DNA of 6,801 bases from Competibacteraceae bacterium UBA2792 (lineage in GTDB: Bacteria; Pseudomonadota; Gammaproteobacteria; Competibacterales; Competibacteraceae). The stretch lies in the NCBI GenBank assembly GCA_002352125.1, contig DEHU01000268.1, forward strand, positions 10,386 through 17,186, read 5' to 3'. Positions 1-5,338 of the stretch are shown piece by piece (the first letter of the stretch is position 1; each line of letters begins with the position of its first letter). Made by a program: the position numbers and the translations under genes. The notes below the pieces were generated by a model. That model made no database searches and was not told where the DNA came from. It worked only from the letters and a program-made list of their open reading frames with translations.

Positions 1-182
1 TCCGCCTCGCTCAGCTCGCAGTACGGCGCCAGCATCCCGGCGCCGACGTGGCTGCAATGGTGGTCCAATCGCTCGCTGCCGCGCTCGAACACGCTGACTC
101 GATGCCCGTGGCGCTGTAGCCACAAAGCTTGGGTGAGACCGACGATCCCCGCGCCGATCACGGCAATCCGATATTGGCCCAC
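1..182 (-). CDS. FAD-dependent oxidoreductase, amino-acid oxidase (DadA/ThiO-like), N-terminal part
   Basis: Only the first 60 codons are inside the window; the gene runs off the left edge. The translation starts VGQYRIAVIGAGIVGL, a beta strand followed by the GxGxxG dinucleotide-binding loop (G10, G12, G15), and an acidic residue (E33, in VFERG) ends the second strand as expected for binding the FAD ribose. GAGMLAPYCE at about residues 47-56 resembles the segment after the Rossmann motif in glycine oxidase ThiO and D-amino-acid dehydrogenases, which oxidise amino acids with FAD. The start is taken as GTG at 182 because GGAGAG lies 7 bases upstream; no in-frame ATG fits. It begins 90 bases after the asd stop with no clear terminator between, so read-through from asd is possible. 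The substrate cannot be decided from this fragment; the family call is firm, ThiO itself is a guess. Confidence 0.8.
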   Translation of the reverse strand, partial: MGQYRIAVIGAGIVGLTQALWLQRHGHRVSVFERGSERLDHHCSHVGAGMLAPYCELSEA

Positions 183-272
183 TATGGTTCTCTCCGGATC
201 CGAAGAAACGAGCATCGGCGACGGCGAACCGGTCGCACGCAAAGGCCTACAGGGCGAATCGACAAGTCCGGC

Positions 273-1385
273 CTACCTCTCCAGCAAAATGCGCAGCATC
301 CGGCGCAACGGTTCAGCGGCGCCCCAAAGCAACTGATCGCCGCAGGTGAAGGCACCAAGATAGCTCGGCCCCATATTGAGCTTGCGCAACCGGCCCACTG
401 GCACGGTTAAACTGCCGGTCACGGCGGCGGGCGTCAGTTCGCGCATCGAGATGTCCCGCTCGTTCGGCACCACTTTGACCCAGCCGTTGGCGGCACCGAT
501 GATATCTATCACTTCATCCAGTGGGACATCCCGCGTCAGTTTGACGGTCAGCGCTTGGCTGTGGCAGCGCATCGCGCCGATCCGCACGCAGATGCCGTCG
601 ATGGGAATCGGGTTGTCCGAACGGCCCAAAATCTTGTTGGTTTCGGCCTGCCCTTTCCACTCCTCTTTGCTTTGACCGTTCTCCAATTGCTTGTCGATCC
701 AGGGGATCAGGCTACCGGCCAGCGGCACACCGAAGTTGGTGGCCGGGAAATCGCTGGAGCGGATGGTTTCGGCCACGATGCGGTCGATGTCCAAAATCGC
801 CGAGGCCGGCTCGTCCAATCGATTCGCCACCGCGCCGTGGATCGCGCCCATCTGCTGGATCAATTCGCGCATGTTCTGGGCGCCGGCGCCGGAAGCGGCC
901 TGATAGGTCATGGCGCTCATCCATTCTACCAGACCGTGGGCGAACAGCCCGCCCAAGCCCATCAACATCAGGCTAACCGTACAATTACCGCCGATGTAAT
1001 CCTTCGCGCCCCGCACCAGCGCATCCTCGATCACCTTGCGGTTGACCGGGTCCAGGATGATGACGGCGTCGTCCTTCATGCGCAGGGCCGAGGCGGCGTC
1101 GATCCAGTAACCCTGCCAACCGGCGGCGCGCAGTTGCGGGTAAATCTCGTTGGTGTAATCGCCGCCCTGACAGGTGACGATGGTATCCATCGCTTTCAGT
1201 TCGGCGATGGACTTTGCGTCCTTCAGGACCGGGGTATCTTTGCCGATAGCGGGACCCCGACCACCCACGTTAGAGGTGGTGAAAAACACTGGATCGATTA
1301 GGGCGAAATCGTTTTCCGCCATCATCCGATCCATCAGTACGGAACCGACCATTCCGCGCCAACCCACTAGACCGACTCGCATCAT
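273..1385 (-). CDS. asd: Aspartate-semialdehyde dehydrogenase
   Basis: It reduces L-aspartyl-4-phosphate to aspartate 4-semialdehyde with NADPH, the cytoplasmic branch point toward lysine/diaminopimelate, threonine and methionine. The protein is about 370 residues, close to the E. coli enzyme, and resembles it throughout. Numbered from the second of two adjacent Met codons, the N-terminal [14 protein letters not shown] carries the NADP-binding loop, [10 protein letters not shown] holds catalytic Cys134, [14 protein letters not shown] holds His274, and the end [17 protein letters not shown] is typical of the gammaproteobacterial form. The frame is open back to 1430, but GAGGA lies 7 bases before the ATG at 1385, so the extra 15 residues are probably untranslated; the ATG at 1382 is also possible. 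In relatives asd commonly follows leuB directly. Here about 2.7 kb of foreign-looking DNA separates them, so asd may depend on its own promoter, which I could not identify with confidence in the 68-base gap upstream. Confidence 0.98.
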   Translation of the reverse strand: MMRVGLVGWRGMVGSVLMDRMMAENDFALIDPVFFTTSNVGGRGPAIGKDTPVLKDAKSIAELKAMDTIVTCQGGDYTNEIYPQLRAAGWQGYWIDAASALRMKDDAVIILDPVNRKVIEDALVRGAKDYIGGNCTVSLMLMGLGGLFAHGLVEWMSAMTYQAASGAGAQNMRELIQQMGAIHGAVANRLDEPASAILDIDRIVAETIRSSDFPATNFGVPLAGSLIPWIDKQLENGQSKEEWKGQAETNKILGRSDNPIPIDGICVRIGAMRCHSQALTVKLTRDVPLDEVIDIIGAANGWVKVVPNERDISMRELTPAAVTGSLTVPVGRLRKLNMGPSYLGAFTCGDQLLWGAAEPLRRMLRILLER

Positions 1386-1453
1386 GAAATCATCCTCAAT
1401 TCGACAAACCAAATTTTGAGAGGTTTGCAAAGCCCTACCTCAAGCTTGCTTCA

Positions 1454-2036
1454 TTATTGATTACCAAAGATATATTGCAAATCTATCTCTGTTTCTTCAA
1501 ACGGGGGTATTCTTGCTTTATCGACATTTTGTTCGCTGCTATATTCTACGGAAAAGCTCACCTGGTATTTGTCATCAGCCAGCCGATAAGCGATCAATGT
1601 TTTATCTTCTGGAGAAATCACCCAATAATACGGAACCTTGTTCCGTTGCAATAACATGAAGTGATGAAACAAATCTTTCCTTTCATGATTGGATGAAGTA
1701 ATTTCACAAACCCAATCGGGCATGACATTCATAATCCCCGTAGGTCTGAGCGGCACGCGCTCTTTTCGCCATCCGGCCAGATCGTGGCTGGGGCATTGGT
1801 GGTCGTTATACCGAACGCTGATCTCGGTCATGATCCACCACCCGACCATCTCTCCGTTTGAACAGCGAAACCTCATCAGAAATGCTCGACTGGATGAGGG
1901 CGTGCTCGGAACGCGCCATAGGGCGCTCAACGATTTCGCCATCGATCAGCTCGACGCGCTCGTCGTCGGATTGCAGCAAATCATCTACAGTCTTTAGTTT
2001 CTTTGCTTCCAAGATGCTTCCAAACGCGGTACTCAT
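1454..2036 (-). pseudogene. Uma2-family (DUF820) endonuclease-like gene, split by a +1 frameshift
   Basis: Two overlapping frames together make one Uma2-like protein. Frame one (ATG at 2036) gives residues 1-65, including ERVELIDGEIVERP, the usual N-terminal Uma2 block. At the GGG run at 1841-1843 the match moves by one base, and the second frame continues with WWIMTEISVRY, HDLAGWRKERVP, PDWVCEITS, a downstream ERKD and VPYYWVISPEDKTL to the stop at 1454. Removing one G gives a 193-residue protein, a normal family length. Putative PD-(D/E)XK nuclease residues are D85, E111 and K120 of the joined product, all present. Uma2 proteins are very common in cyanobacteria and some environmental bacteria; their biological role is poorly known. 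The recoded downstream ATG at 1942 gives an unrelated N terminus, so translation from it would not restore the fold. A sequencing error or programmed frameshifting is possible, but no slippery heptamer is evident. No good ribosome-binding site precedes 2036. Confidence 0.85.
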
Positions 2037-2118
2037 TAGGGGTTGATTGTAGTAAGGCAGATTTAAGACACGAATCTGTAATCAGCCGCTTGCGACGATC
2101 TGTTTACTTTTTGCGCTA

Positions 2119-2391
2119 TCACAGATTTTTTAATAATTTTTCGTATTCGCTGTGCGAACCGATCCAGAACCACACGATAGTGTCCGAGTCTTTCATAACT
2201 CCCACGGCCCGCCAGCCAATACCTGCCCGGACTGAATAAATTGGTATGGAAGTGTTTAGCTTCTTGAACTCTACACCGGGATGGCGTGGATTCTGCTTCC
2301 ACAAGCGGTAGTTTTTTCTGGCAGTTTGCTTGATCCGATCCGGTAAGTTTCGGAATCGTTCCAAAAACTCCGGGGTTAGTTCAGATTTCAT
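2119..2391 (-). CDS. RelE/ParE-superfamily type II toxin
   Basis: A 90-residue basic protein with the layout of small RelE/ParE/HigB-like toxins: an N-terminal helical hairpin (SELTPEFLERFRNLPDRIKQ), a second helix (ARKNYRLWKQNP), then beta strands VEFKKL, IYSVRAGIGWRAVGV and DTIVWFWIGSHSEYEKLL. Arg55 and Arg61 in the YSVRAGIGWRA strand, His80 and Tyr83 near the C terminus are the polar residues expected around the active cleft. RelE-type members cut mRNA on the ribosome while ParE-type members poison gyrase; the sequence does not decide which this is. The ATG lies inside the end of the upstream antitoxin gene (11-base overlap, different frame), with AAGGG 5 bases before it, so translation is probably coupled. 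The pair looks intact, with no stop or frameshift. A lone decayed toxin is unlikely because both partners are full length. Confidence 0.85.
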   Translation of the reverse strand: MKSELTPEFLERFRNLPDRIKQTARKNYRLWKQNPRHPGVEFKKLNTSIPIYSVRAGIGWRAVGVMKDSDTIVWFWIGSHSEYEKLLKNL

Positions 2392-2599
2392 CGAAACCCT
2401 TTGCCAGAGTTTCCCCCCGTGCCGATTGGCATAAGGCTTCCCGAGCTAGTTCGGATAGCTTGTCTTGCGGTTGTTGTAAAGTTTTTTGCCAGTTCAATTC
2501 GTTTTCAATATCTTCCAACCATTGCTCGGCTATCTCTTCCTGAATTTCGACAGGCAGAGTCGAAGCTTGTTGAATAATTTTATCAAACCGAGCCGACAT
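2381..2599 (-). CDS. Antitoxin of the RelE/ParE-type pair
   Basis: A 72-residue acidic helical protein directly upstream of the toxin gene and overlapping it by 11 bases, the classic antitoxin-first order. The N-terminal half (FDKIIQQASTLPVEIQEEIAEQWLEDIENELNW) resembles small antitoxins that pair with RelE-like toxins, in which LPxxxQEE is followed by an amphipathic helix; the second half (QDKLSELAREALCQSARGET) would be the extended segment wrapping the toxin. No clear ribbon-helix-helix or helix-turn-helix is visible, so autoregulation through DNA binding cannot be claimed. The ATG at 2599 has GAGG 9 bases upstream. It overlaps the end of a possible 29-codon ORF in another frame. The role is inferred mainly from gene order, size and partner; the exact antitoxin family is not certain. 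Confidence 0.78.
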   Translation of the reverse strand: MSARFDKIIQQASTLPVEIQEEIAEQWLEDIENELNWQKTLQQPQDKLSELAREALCQSARGETLAKGFDEI

Positions 2600-2672
2600 G
2601 TTGATATGCCTCGTCGTTAGGTGGTTCTGGCTTGAAAGTTAGCTCCGAAATAGGCTGAATTTGTGCGCTCAT
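2583..2672 (-). CDS. Possible 29-codon ORF or leader upstream of the antitoxin
   Basis: An ATG at 2672 opens a short frame that starts MSAQIQPISELTFKPEPP and ends GSV, with its TGA inside the antitoxin gene (17-base overlap). It fills the gap between the 99-residue gene and the antitoxin. The only ribosome-binding signal is a weak AGG three bases before the ATG, too close for good initiation. It could be a leader peptide coupling translation into the antitoxin, the remnant of a larger gene, or chance. I recognise no family. Codon order looks protein-like, but the frame is too short to judge. Confidence 0.2.
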   Translation of the reverse strand: MSAQIQPISELTFKPEPPNDEAYQHVGSV

Positions 2673-2680
2673 TGCCTAAT

Positions 2681-2980
2681 TTAAGCCGAACGGTTTCCAG
2701 AAAATATGTTTTGTTCGCTGGATTTAATTGAATTAAACAGTTCTTTTAGGTCTTGATCGCCCAGCCATTTTTCCCTATCTTTCGTATAGTTGCCCCATCC
2801 GGTTTCGGTTTGCTGCAAAAACCTGATTGCTCCTACAAGTCTAAGTTTTTGATTAAGAGCATCTATGCCAATTTTTCTGATTTGATCTAGCGTCATTTCT
2901 TGGGCATCCACGTCAAAATATCTCCTGTAGCCATACGCTTGCATAACAGGTGCGACGTCAGGAGCATCTTGTTGACGCAC
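2681..2980 (-). CDS. Conserved-looking small protein of unknown function
   Basis: A protein of up to 99 residues. The central part, EMTLDQIRKIGIDALNQKL followed by VGAIRFLQQTETGWGNYTKDREKWLGD, has regular helices and conserved-looking Trp, Gly and Tyr positions. It reminds me of widespread small hypothetical proteins of environmental bacteria with a TLDEIRKxG core, but I cannot name the family or a function. No membrane segment, metal-binding motif or nucleotide-binding loop is visible. The longest frame starts at GTG 2980 and overlaps the HEPN-like gene by 23 bases. The internal ATG at 2944 (residue 13, MQAYGYRRYF) gives an 87-residue protein starting 13 bases after the HEPN-like stop. Neither has a strong ribosome-binding site, so translational coupling to the upstream gene is likely. 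Position and size make it a candidate partner of the HEPN-like protein; that is inference. Confidence 0.6.
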   Translation of the reverse strand: MRQQDAPDVAPVMQAYGYRRYFDVDAQEMTLDQIRKIGIDALNQKLRLVGAIRFLQQTETGWGNYTKDREKWLGDQDLKELFNSIKSSEQNIFSGNRSA

Positions 2981-3431
2981 TTGTTAATTGCTCAAATTCT
3001 GACTGTAGTTGCTTATGCTCTTTCAGCAGATCGCGGACCAAGCTAGATGCTTCATCAGCATGCTGCCGAATTTCACATCCTTTGGTATATAGCTCTGGAT
3101 CATTTATACCATTTATTCGGTCTTTCCAATTTTGGTAGCAAGCCTCATGAGCGATTCTATTTCTATCATCGGCTTTTAATCGTATGCGATTTACAAGCTC
3201 TTTATTTTTGGAAAGGGCCTTATATTTTGTACATAAAGCGTGCAATGCGTTTTTGTTTAAATCAGATTCCGAATAAGTGAATTCAAGAACATCTTTGGTT
3301 TTCTCTTGTATGATCTTATAGCAAAGTAAGATGCAATCCCTTAGCAAAGATTCAATGAACTGAAACTGTGTAAGTGCATCAAAAACAGCATTCTTATAGT
3401 TTTTCTGAAGCTCGATTTTTGGGGAAAGCAC
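2958..3431 (-). CDS. HEPN-like small protein, putative RNase or toxin
   Basis: A 157-residue protein, mostly alpha-helical. RLKADDRNRIAHEA at residues 83-97 contains R90-N-R-I-A-H95, which fits the HEPN motif R-polar-x(3)-H, the catalytic signature of HEPN ribonucleases found in toxin-antitoxin, abortive-infection and CRISPR effector proteins. The layout also fits: an N-terminal helix (FDALTQFQFIESLLRDCILLCYKII), a middle helix with LCTKYKALSKNKELVNRI, the motif at the start of a helix, then a C-terminal coiled-coil-like helix (ADEASSLVRDLLKEHKQLQSEFEQL). The start is GTG at 3431 because AAGGAG lies exactly 6 bases upstream. Base use is AT-rich, unlike leuB or asd. No nucleotidyltransferase (MNT) partner of the usual HEPN/MNT kind is nearby; the next gene codes for an unrecognised 99-residue protein. 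Non-catalytic HEPN-like scaffolds also exist, so RNase activity is inferred. Confidence 0.7.
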   Translation of the reverse strand: MLSPKIELQKNYKNAVFDALTQFQFIESLLRDCILLCYKIIQEKTKDVLEFTYSESDLNKNALHALCTKYKALSKNKELVNRIRLKADDRNRIAHEACYQNWKDRINGINDPELYTKGCEIRQHADEASSLVRDLLKEHKQLQSEFEQLTSASTRCS

Positions 3432-3437
3432 TGAGAT

Positions 3438-3443
3438 CTCCTT
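3438..3443 (-). promoter_or_regulatory. Ribosome-binding site fixing the GTG start of the HEPN-like gene
   Basis: On the minus strand AAGGAG is followed by ATCTCA and then GTG at 3431. This is the best Shine-Dalgarno in the accessory block, and it sits close after GTTAAC and a run of stem-loops. Confidence 0.75.
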
Positions 3444-3540
3444 GAGCAGTTAACGACTGAATTCAGCGGCGGATTGAAGCCGAGTTCGCCGCAAAGGCCC
3501 ATTAGGTTTGGCCTTTTCCTCTGATTATCATATTCCGAAA

Positions 3541-3569
3541 GGCGGGTTACGCAAGTAGGCTAACCCGCC
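3541..3569. repeat. REP-like perfect inverted repeat, 9-bp arms
   Basis: GGCGGGTTA and TAACCCGCC form a perfect 9-bp stem with an 11-base loop (3550-3560). The arm sequence resembles short GC-rich palindromes dispersed between genes in many environmental proteobacteria. Only one copy is visible here, so dispersal cannot be confirmed. Confidence 0.6.
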
Positions 3570-3626
3570 CTACGTGCTACGTGCTCGATACGCAGTAGGC
3601 GGTCAGTTTGACCCGCGTGTTAGGCA

Positions 3627-4010
3627 TTACCGGTTTTTACCGGTACCAGGCCCACCCCCACCAGAAACGATGGACCTTACCGCCTTGCCTCCATAAATAT
3701 AAACAGTACGCTGAGCTTTCTTCTTAATCTTGCGATCTTTTTTACTGTTCGCAATTATTTTCTGAAGTTCGCCCCTTGTTTTTGTTAATCGTTTTTGTCT
3801 TAATTTAATTTTTTTCTCAAGAGCCGCCCCCTGTTTTTTTATTAACTCAAGTTTTTTTTGAACCAAATGCAGAGCCTCTTTCGGTGAACAACCAAGTTTA
3901 TCTGATAACCTTCGCGCTTCGCCGCGCAACGGGTCCGGAATATCTTTGGTGCCAAAATCTCTTTCGGCAAGTTCATCAAGCAGCTCTCTATTACTCATTT
4001 TGGTTTTCAT
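3627..4010 (-). CDS. Lysine-rich protein of unknown function
   Basis: I do not recognise the family. From the ATG at 4010 the protein has 127 residues. The first part (SNRELLDELAERDFGTKDIPDP) is acidic and helical, followed by LRGEARRLSDKLGCSPKEALHLV, which could be a small helical DNA- or protein-binding unit. After that comes a long, strongly basic helical or coiled-coil stretch rich in Lys (KKLELIKKQ, LEKKIKLRQKRL, NSKKDRKIKKKAQ), then the strand TVYIYGGKAVRSIV and a flexible tail SGGGGPGTGKNR. The charge suggests nucleic-acid binding; this is inference only. The start is uncertain: in-frame ATGs occur at 4070, 4061, 4040, 4010 and 3998. AAGG lies only two bases before 4010 and 12-13 bases before 3998, while the two highest fall inside a hairpin. 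The gene is AT-rich. Its last codons and stop lie inside the stem-loop TACCGGT/ACCGGTA at 3628-3645. Confidence 0.6.
   Translation of the reverse strand: MKTKMSNRELLDELAERDFGTKDIPDPLRGEARRLSDKLGCSPKEALHLVQKKLELIKKQGAALEKKIKLRQKRLTKTRGELQKIIANSKKDRKIKKKAQRTVYIYGGKAVRSIVSGGGGPGTGKNR
3628..3645. repeat. Perfect stem-loop over the 3' end of the lysine-rich gene
   Basis: TACCGGT (3628-3634) and ACCGGTA (3639-3645) are perfect complements around a four-base loop. The hairpin covers the last codons and stop of the gene. There is no following T-run on the minus strand, so it is not a canonical terminator; it could protect the mRNA end or be chance. Confidence 0.5.
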
Positions 4011-4020
4011 TTCCTTACAA

Positions 4021-4077
4021 TTGATTATCCGGTTCCGCATATCCTCAGTCTGACAGGACATGCGGAACATGAATCAA
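4021..4077. repeat. 57-base imperfect inverted repeat after leuB
   Basis: The arms are 4021-4045 and 4055-4077, with loop CAGTCTGAC. The inner arms GTTCCGCATATCCT and AGGACATGCGGAAC match at 13 of 14 positions, and the outer TTGATT and AATCAA also pair. It lies between the leuB stop (4144) and the likely start of the lysine-rich gene, at the edge of the AT-rich block. There is no T-run, so a simple intrinsic terminator is unlikely. It could be a MITE or REP-like remnant, an insertion boundary, or an RNA structure in the leader of the next gene. Confidence 0.6.
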
Positions 4078-4143
4078 CCGGACGGGTCTGAACACAGTCA
4101 ACTTTATAAGCTTACTACACGCACCAAACCGTTCCATCCCCCC

Positions 4144-5226
4144 TCAAGACTCCACCAATGCCGCCACCACGGCATCGCCCATTGCCTGCGTGCCGACCGG
4201 CGTCATGCCCTCCGCCATGATGTCCAGCGTCCGCAAGCCCTGATCCAACACCCGGCTGACCGCCCGCTCGATCCGCTCGGTGTGTTCCGGCTCGTTCAGA
4301 CTGTACCGCAACAGCATCGCCGCCGACAAAATGGTCGCCAGCGGATTGGCCGCGCCCTTGCCGGCAATGTCGGGCGCGGAGCCGTGAATCGGCTCGTACA
4401 GCCCCTTGCCGTTGGCGTCCAGCGAGGCCGACGGCAACATGCCGATGGAGCCGGTCAGCATCGCGGCGCAGTCGGACAAAATATCGCCGAACAGATTGCC
4501 GGTCACGATCACGTCGAACTGCTTGGGCGCGCGGACCAATTGCATGGCGGCGTTGTCCACGTACTGATGAGACAGCGCTACATCGGGATAATCCCGCGCC
4601 ACCCGCTTCACCACCTCCCGCCATAGTTCGGACGTTTCCAGTACGTTGGCCTTGTCCACCGAACAGACCTTGCGATGACGCTTGCGGGCTGCCTCGAACG
4701 CGACTCGGGCGATGCGCTCGATTTCCGACTCGCGGTAAAGCATGGTATTGAAGCCTTCCCGCTCGCCGCTCTCCAGCGTGCGGATGCCGCGCGGCTGGCC
4801 GAAGTAGATATCGCCGTTCAACTCGCGCACGATCAGGATATCCAGCTCGGCCACGAGGTCGGGCTTGAGCGAAGACGCCGCCGCCAGTTGCGGGTAGAGA
4901 ATGGCCGGGCGCAGGTTGGCGAACAGTTCCAGGTCGGAGCGAATCGCCAATAACCCGCGCTCCGGGCGCAAGGGCCGGTCCAGTTTTTCCCACTGCGGGC
5001 CGCCGACCGCACCGAGCAGAATCGCATCGGCGGCATGGGCTTGGCGGCGGGTTTCCTCGGGGTACGGCACACCGAGCGCATCCACCGCACAACCACCCAG
5101 CAGACCGCGTTCCAGCACGATATCCAGCCCGTATTCCTGATGAAGACACTCCAGAATTTTGGCGGCTTCCGCCACGATTTCCGGGCCAATACCGTCGCCG
5201 GGGAGAACCAACACCTTGTGAGTCAT
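4144..5226 (-). CDS. leuB: 3-Isopropylmalate dehydrogenase
   Basis: This cytoplasmic enzyme oxidises (2R,3S)-3-isopropylmalate with NAD+, leading by decarboxylation to 4-methyl-2-oxopentanoate, the step before the final transamination in leucine synthesis. At 360 residues it has the usual length. Visible blocks in order are [11 protein letters not shown] at the N terminus, the substrate-binding arginines R96, R106 and R134, Tyr141 in [10 protein letters not shown], Lys192 in VDKANVLE, the metal-binding aspartates D248 and D252 in NLFGDILSD, and the NAD-binding loop [18 protein letters not shown] (about 278-295) that marks the NAD-dependent type. The ATG at 5226 has AAGGA 6 bases upstream. leuD ends 112 bases before it, with two stem-loops between, so leuB may be transcribed at a level different from leuCD. 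No defect is seen. Confidence 0.98.
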   Translation of the reverse strand: MTHKVLVLPGDGIGPEIVAEAAKILECLHQEYGLDIVLERGLLGGCAVDALGVPYPEETRRQAHAADAILLGAVGGPQWEKLDRPLRPERGLLAIRSDLELFANLRPAILYPQLAAASSLKPDLVAELDILIVRELNGDIYFGQPRGIRTLESGEREGFNTMLYRESEIERIARVAFEAARKRHRKVCSVDKANVLETSELWREVVKRVARDYPDVALSHQYVDNAAMQLVRAPKQFDVIVTGNLFGDILSDCAAMLTGSIGMLPSASLDANGKGLYEPIHGSAPDIAGKGAANPLATILSAAMLLRYSLNEPEHTERIERAVSRVLDQGLRTLDIMAEGMTPVGTQAMGDAVVAALVES

Positions 5227-5256
5227 GGATTTTCCTTCACAAATCTCAGGTGGGTA

Positions 5257-5275
5257 ATCCTGCGCATCGCAGGAT
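5257..5275. repeat. Perfect 8-bp stem-loop between leuD and leuB
   Basis: ATCCTGCG and CGCAGGAT pair around the loop CAT. It lies 30 bases before the leuB start and next to a second hairpin. With no T-run it is better seen as an mRNA processing or stability element, or a small dispersed repeat, than as a terminator. Confidence 0.55.
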
Positions 5276-5279
5276 AGAT

Positions 5280-5300
5280 CCCCCCTTTAAAAAAGGGGGG
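5280..5300. repeat. C6T3/A3G6 perfect palindromic stem-loop between leuD and leuB
   Basis: CCCCCCTTT (5280-5288) and AAAGGGGGG (5292-5300) pair around AAA; an outer AGAT (plus-strand 5276-5279) with ATCT further out can extend the stem. From memory, similar C-run/A-T/G-run palindromes are common dispersed repeats between genes in some environmental bacteria. No T-tract follows on either strand. It may weaken read-through from leuD to leuB or protect the leuCD message. Confidence 0.65.
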
Positions 5301-5338
5301 AACATCTGATGGATCGCTCGCATTTCAGGACTACCAAC

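Larger units (their letters stand above)
3432..3626. repeat. Stem-loop-rich intergenic spacer
   Basis: No gene is seen in these 195 bases, but inverted repeats are packed together. GCGGCG (3466-3471) pairs with CGCCGC (3487-3492). AAAGGCC (3493-3499) pairs with GGCCTTT (3510-3516), followed by one more T on the plus strand, so it could act as a weak terminator in that direction. GGCGGGTTA (3541-3549) pairs with TAACCCGCC (3561-3569). GGTCA (3601-3605) pairs with TGACC (3609-3613). TACGTGC occurs twice in tandem (3571-3584). The GGCGGGTTA/TAACCCGCC unit looks like a dispersed REP-like element. The spacer is GC-richer than the genes on both sides. The edges carry GTTAGGC (3619-3625) and GTTAAC (3449-3454), discussed as attC-like in the findings. 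Confidence 0.7.

Noticed and set aside
183..272. Terminator or promoter between asd and the oxidoreductase gene
   Set aside because: No stem followed by a T-run and no convincing -35/-10 pair could be found; only the ribosome-binding site of the downstream gene is clear.
555..1301. 248-codon open frame on the plus strand
   Set aside because: It lies wholly opposite asd, and its His/Gly/Arg-rich translation resembles no family; it is a GC-driven shadow.
1405..1427. CAAACC/GGTTTG hairpin upstream of asd
   Set aside because: Arms of only 6 bp with an 11-base loop; no leader peptide or attenuator layout is visible, so it may be chance.
1454..1942. Intact 162-residue gene starting at 1942
   Set aside because: Its first 34 residues (SLSALWRVPSTPSSSRA and onward) do not resemble Uma2, while the other frame supplies the missing N terminus; it is the downstream part of a frameshifted gene.
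3432..3626. CRISPR array or tRNA gene
   Set aside because: The repeats are inverted and unequal, with no regularly spaced direct copies, and no cloverleaf or CCA-ending acceptor stem could be drawn here or elsewhere in the window.
4060..4626. 188-codon plus-strand frame and the 344-codon minus frame at 4115-5149
   Set aside because: Both overlap leuB, whose frame gives an unmistakable protein; the alternatives are Arg/Gly-rich or low-complexity sequence.
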